Shown here: positions 5,190-7,921 of the stretch, piece by piece
Position numbering within the stretch: the first letter of the stretch is position 1
How the letters are laid out: each line of letters starts with the position of its first letter
Assembly (NCBI GenBank): GCA_947176285.1
Contig: CAMWQF010000122.1
Span: 1 to 7,921 of the forward strand
Reading direction: 5' to 3'
Length of the DNA stretch: 7,921 bases
Source of the DNA: an uncultured Porphyromonadaceae bacterium
GTDB taxonomy: Bacteria > Bacteroidota > Bacteroidia > Bacteroidales > Muribaculaceae
Made by a program: the position numbers and the translations under genes
The notes under the pieces: generated by a model
The model's database searches: none
What the model was told of the DNA's origin: nothing
Seen by the model: the letters and a program-made list of their open reading frames with translations, nothing else

Positions 5190-6659
5190 TTGGAAACATT
5201 CTGGATTAAGGCAGCCCAGCTTGTGCTTGCGCTTGCCATATTGATAATCATACATGAGTTCGGACATTTCCTGTTTGCCCGTCTGTTTGGCATCAGGGTA
5301 GAGAAATTCTATATCTTCTTCGACCCATGGAAGGAACTTTTCAAGTGGAAACCGGGGAAATACATCGGAGGTCTTGGGAAAACTAAAGACATTTCGAAAG
5401 AACCTGTCTGTGTGGAATGCGAAAAGAAGCAATGCTCCACCGACACAAAGCCCAAAAAGTCTAAGTTTTGGAGTGATACGGAATATGGCATCGGTTGGAT
5501 TCCGCTTGGCGGCTATTGCAAAATCTCCGGCATGATCGACGAGTCGATGGATACAGAGCAAATGAAGCAACCGGCTCAGCCGTATGAATTCCGCAGCAAA
5601 CCGGCATGGCAACGCCTTCTCGTGATGATAGCAGGAGTGCTCTTCAATTTCCTCCTTGCTATACTTATTTACGCAGGCATAGTGTTTGCTACCGGTGAAA
5701 AGTATGTATCGCTTACAGATGCAAAGATGGGACTCGAATTCTCTCAGGCTGCTCAGAAAATTGGTTTCCAAAACGGAGACATACCCATAGAAGCGGATGG
5801 AGAGCCACTCGACAATCTCCCATCGGAAGATCGTCTTAAGATGATGCAGGCAAAAGAAGTGACTGTGCTTAGAGACGGCAAGGTTGAGCATATCGCAATC
5901 CCTGAGAACTTCATATTCGATCTTGACAAAGAGATGAAAGAAGGTGAGGGAGGAATCAATTTCTTCACTTACCGTCTGCCTACCAAGATCACTCAGGTAA
6001 TGCCCGGAGAGGGCGCGGCAAAAGGAGGTGTGGAAGAAGGTGATGAAGTGATTGCCATCAACGGCAAAGCGACTCCGGCACTCACCGATTTCCTTGCTAC
6101 GCTTCAGGGACATGACAATGAGACAATCGACCTGACCGTAGTGCGTAAACAATCGGATATTCTCACCGATACACTTACCTTACCCGTAAAACTGTCAGAT
6201 AATTCCAAAATGGGAGTTGGGCTTGAGATAGACCCCTCTGCCTTCTTTACAGTAAAGGAAAAGAAATACAATATCTTCACATCGGTTCCGAGAGGCATAG
6301 AGATGGGAGTCGACCGCCTGACAAGCTATGCCAAGAGCATGAAACTCGTATTCACAAAGGAGGGTGCAAAGTCAGTGGGTGGTTTTGGAGCCATCGGCAG
6401 CATTTTCCCGGAATCGTGGGACTGGATAGCGTTCTGGAATATCGCGGCATTCCTTTCAGTAGCACTTGCGTTCATGAATATACTTCCTATTCCGGCGCTT
6501 GACGGCGGACATGTGCTCTTCCTTCTTTATGAAGTGATCTTCCGCCGCAAACCATCAGATAAATTCATGGAATATGCTCAGATGACAGGCATGGTGCTTC
6601 TGATCGGGCTACTGATATATGCGAATGGCATGGATATTGTAAGATTCTTCATGAAATGA
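5190..6659 (+). CDS. rseP: RseP-family site-2 zinc metalloprotease
   Basis: An inner-membrane intramembrane protease. In E. coli, RseP cleaves anti-sigma factor RseA in the envelope stress response and also remnant signal peptides; the substrate here is unknown. The 489-residue protein has a first membrane segment ending in the zinc motif HEFGH (22-26), a second segment (about 141-166), a weak PDZ domain (about 188-240), a clearer PDZ domain (about 263-335, with GVEEGDEVIAING), and two C-terminal membrane segments with the LDG-type motif NILPIPALDGG (430-440, D438 the third ligand). The start is TTG at 5190: the frame has a TAA at 5175 and no ATG before HEFGH, and the start fits the membrane segment. 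Between HEFGH and GYCKISGM is a polar insertion with C74, C77 and C82. The preceding 26-nt gap contains one G. It lies downstream of dxr and upstream of rlmI. Confidence 0.96.
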   Translation: METFWIKAAQLVLALAILIIIHEFGHFLFARLFGIRVEKFYIFFDPWKELFKWKPGKYIGGLGKTKDISKEPVCVECEKKQCSTDTKPKKSKFWSDTEYGIGWIPLGGYCKISGMIDESMDTEQMKQPAQPYEFRSKPAWQRLLVMIAGVLFNFLLAILIYAGIVFATGEKYVSLTDAKMGLEFSQAAQKIGFQNGDIPIEADGEPLDNLPSEDRLKMMQAKEVTVLRDGKVEHIAIPENFIFDLDKEMKEGEGGINFFTYRLPTKITQVMPGEGAAKGGVEEGDEVIAINGKATPALTDFLATLQGHDNETIDLTVVRKQSDILTDTLTLPVKLSDNSKMGVGLEIDPSAFFTVKEKKYNIFTSVPRGIEMGVDRLTSYAKSMKLVFTKEGAKSVGGFGAIGSIFPESWDWIAFWNIAAFLSVALAFMNILPIPALDGGHVLFLLYEVIFRRKPSDKFMEYAQMTGMVLLIGLLIYANGMDIVRFFMK

Positions 6660-6677
6660 ATTCGATAGCAAAAGTTG

Positions 6678-7856
6678 ATGAAAGAGATAACATTAAAGAA
6701 AGGGAAAGAAGAGAGCATCCTCAGGCATCATCCTTGGGTGTTCTCCGGCGCTATAGGCAAACTTCCTGCCGGGCTGGAAGAGGGTGATCTTGCAGTTGTG
6801 AAAGGCTCTGACGGCAAAGTGCTGGGAGTCGGACACTATCAGATAGGGTCAATCGCAGTGCGACTGCTTGAATTTAATACTGACCATCTTCCAGAAAATT
6901 TTTTTGAGTATAGACTCAGGGAAGCATTTAAGCTACGCCAGACTTTAGGACTTATCAGGCAGGACAATGATTGCTTCCGCCTTGTTCATGGCGAAGGGGA
7001 CTTTCTGCCGGGATTGGTGATCGACATATATGGAGACACAGCCGTAGTGCAAGCCCACAGTCCGGGCATGCACTTCGAGCGCAGACGCATAGCAGAGGCT
7101 CTGATCTCCATCCCTGAGGCAAGGATACGCAATGTGTATTATAAAAGCGAGACCACTCTACCCTATAAGGCTAACCTTGACCCCGAAAATGAATATTTGG
7201 TGGGAGGATACGACGGCAACATCGCTACGGAAAACGGACTTCAGTTCAACATCGACTGGCTGAGGGGCCAGAAAACAGGCTTCTTTGTAGACCAACGTGA
7301 AAACCGCGCACTGCTTGAAAAATATGCCAAGGGACGAAAAGTGCTAAATATGTTTTGCTACACCGGTGGCTTCTCTGTATATGCAATGAGAGGAGGCGCA
7401 GAAAGTGTGGTGTCGGTTGACTCATCATCTAAAGCAGCCGCCCTTACAGATGCCAACATCGAGTTGAACTTCCCCGGCGATCCACGTCACAAGACTTATG
7501 CAGTAGACGCTTTCAAGTATCTTAACGACATGCCTGACAAAGAGTATGACCTGATCATACTTGACCCGCCGGCATTTGCCAAGCACCGTTCAGCATTAAA
7601 AAACGGACTAATCGGATATAGGAAACTCAACAGCAAGGCGTTTGAGAAAATCAAACCGGGAGGAGTCTTGTTCACATTCTCATGCTCTCAAGTGGTGACA
7701 AAAGAGGCATTTCGCCTTGCAGTGTTCAGTGCGGCAGCCAAATCTGGAAGAAAGGTCAGGATACTTCATCAACTGACTCAGCCCGCCGATCATCCGATCG
7801 ACATTTCTCATCCTGAGGGAGAATATTTGAAGGGGCTTGTGCTTTATGTGGAATAA
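6678..7856 (+). CDS. rlmI: 23S rRNA m5C methyltransferase, RlmI family
   Basis: A SAM-dependent methyltransferase of the RlmI (YccW) family; the E. coli enzyme methylates C1962 of 23S rRNA. The 392-residue protein starts with a PUA RNA-binding domain (about 2-75, with HPWVFSGAI at 18-26), then a central domain, then a Rossmann-fold methyltransferase domain. Recognisable motifs are GQKTGFFVDQRENR (197-210), SAM-binding motif I VLNMFCYTGGFSVYA (222-236), D248, motif IV DPPAF (296-300) and FSCS (334-337), where C336 is the likely catalytic cysteine. I chose the ATG at 6678. The adjacent in-frame TTG at 6675 would add one residue and is less likely. It begins 18 nt after rseP, so it is probably co-transcribed. 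Other members of this family modify different cytosines, so the exact target is inferred. Confidence 0.93.
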   Translation: MKEITLKKGKEESILRHHPWVFSGAIGKLPAGLEEGDLAVVKGSDGKVLGVGHYQIGSIAVRLLEFNTDHLPENFFEYRLREAFKLRQTLGLIRQDNDCFRLVHGEGDFLPGLVIDIYGDTAVVQAHSPGMHFERRRIAEALISIPEARIRNVYYKSETTLPYKANLDPENEYLVGGYDGNIATENGLQFNIDWLRGQKTGFFVDQRENRALLEKYAKGRKVLNMFCYTGGFSVYAMRGGAESVVSVDSSSKAAALTDANIELNFPGDPRHKTYAVDAFKYLNDMPDKEYDLIILDPPAFAKHRSALKNGLIGYRKLNSKAFEKIKPGGVLFTFSCSQVVTKEAFRLAVFSAAAKSGRKVRILHQLTQPADHPIDISHPEGEYLKGLVLYVE

Positions 7857-7862
7857 TTTTTA

Positions 7863-7918
7863 ATTGAGAATTGAGAATTGAGAATTGGGTATTTTGAATT
7901 TTGAATTGACATATATAG
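7863..7918 (+). repeat. Second array of seven 7-bp units plus TATATAG
   Basis: Starting six bases after the rlmI stop codon, 7863-7911 divides into seven gap-free heptamers. Units 1-3 are identical (ATTGAGA), unit 4 is ATTGGGT, units 5 and 6 are ATTTTGA, and unit 7 is ATTGACA. TATATAG follows at 7912-7918. This matches the array before dxr in unit number, phase, closing heptamer and position just after a stop codon. Only one C occurs in 7857-7921. No terminator hairpin is visible after rlmI, so transcription may continue into a gene that starts just beyond the window. Confidence 0.85.
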
Positions 7919-7921
7919 GAT

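Noticed and set aside
5067..6152. A 361-codon open frame on the minus strand across the end of dxr and most of rseP
   Set aside because: It is antisense to two clearly conserved genes. Its translation shows no recognisable domain and has the Phe/His/Ser-rich composition typical of a shadow frame.
6675..6677. TTG as the start of rlmI
   Set aside because: An ATG follows directly in frame at 6678 and fits the family N-terminus, so the weaker codon is not needed.
7857..7921. Terminator after rlmI
   Set aside because: The heptad units are direct repeats and are not self-complementary. No stem with a T-run can be drawn.

Overview
The window reads as a piece of a Bacteroidota chromosome, most likely order Bacteroidales; a gut lineage such as Muribaculaceae is possible, but the family cannot be fixed from this sequence. 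Three things support the phylum. Two promoter-like sites match the Bacteroidota housekeeping consensus TTTG-N19-21-TAnnTTTG exactly. Start codons lack convincing Shine-Dalgarno sequences. The OmpA-like and RseP proteins have the look of that phylum's versions. All genes are chromosomal housekeeping or envelope genes. I see no insertion sequence, phage gene, CRISPR array, tRNA or rRNA.

Left part, read on the minus strand. Positions 1-110 hold two copies of a 39-bp double-hairpin repeat whose T-runs suit terminators for plus-strand transcripts, so a convergent gene probably ends just left of the window. Then come gdhA (110-1450, glutamate dehydrogenase) with its own consensus promoter, a hairpin terminator (1642-1668), and an OmpA-family outer-membrane protein gene (1690-2952).

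Right part, read on the plus strand. A consensus promoter (3038-3069) in the divergent gap drives a probable operon. Its first gene is a membrane-anchored M23/LytM protein whose zinc and catalytic residues are mostly missing (3118-3942). It is followed by dxr (MEP isoprenoid pathway), rseP (site-2 protease, TTG start) and rlmI (23S rRNA m5C methyltransferase). The dxr/rseP association is familiar from other Gram-negative bacteria, although uppS, cdsA and bamA are not between or beside them here. OmpA-like protein, LytM-like protein, isoprenoid precursor supply and RseP together give the middle of the window a cell-envelope theme.

The least explained signal lies between the genes. Two separate gaps (3938-3993 and 7863-7918) carry seven degenerate 7-bp units followed by the same heptamer TATATAG. 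The gdhA leader carries five 8-bp units. The 65 nt before gdhA and the 48 nt before the OmpA-like gene contain no G in the sense strand, while the two heptad regions contain almost no C. Each of these gaps therefore avoids G:C pairing and should stay unstructured in RNA, whereas the leader of the LytM-like gene can fold into two competing hairpins. The four plus-strand genes and the two minus-strand genes themselves look intact.
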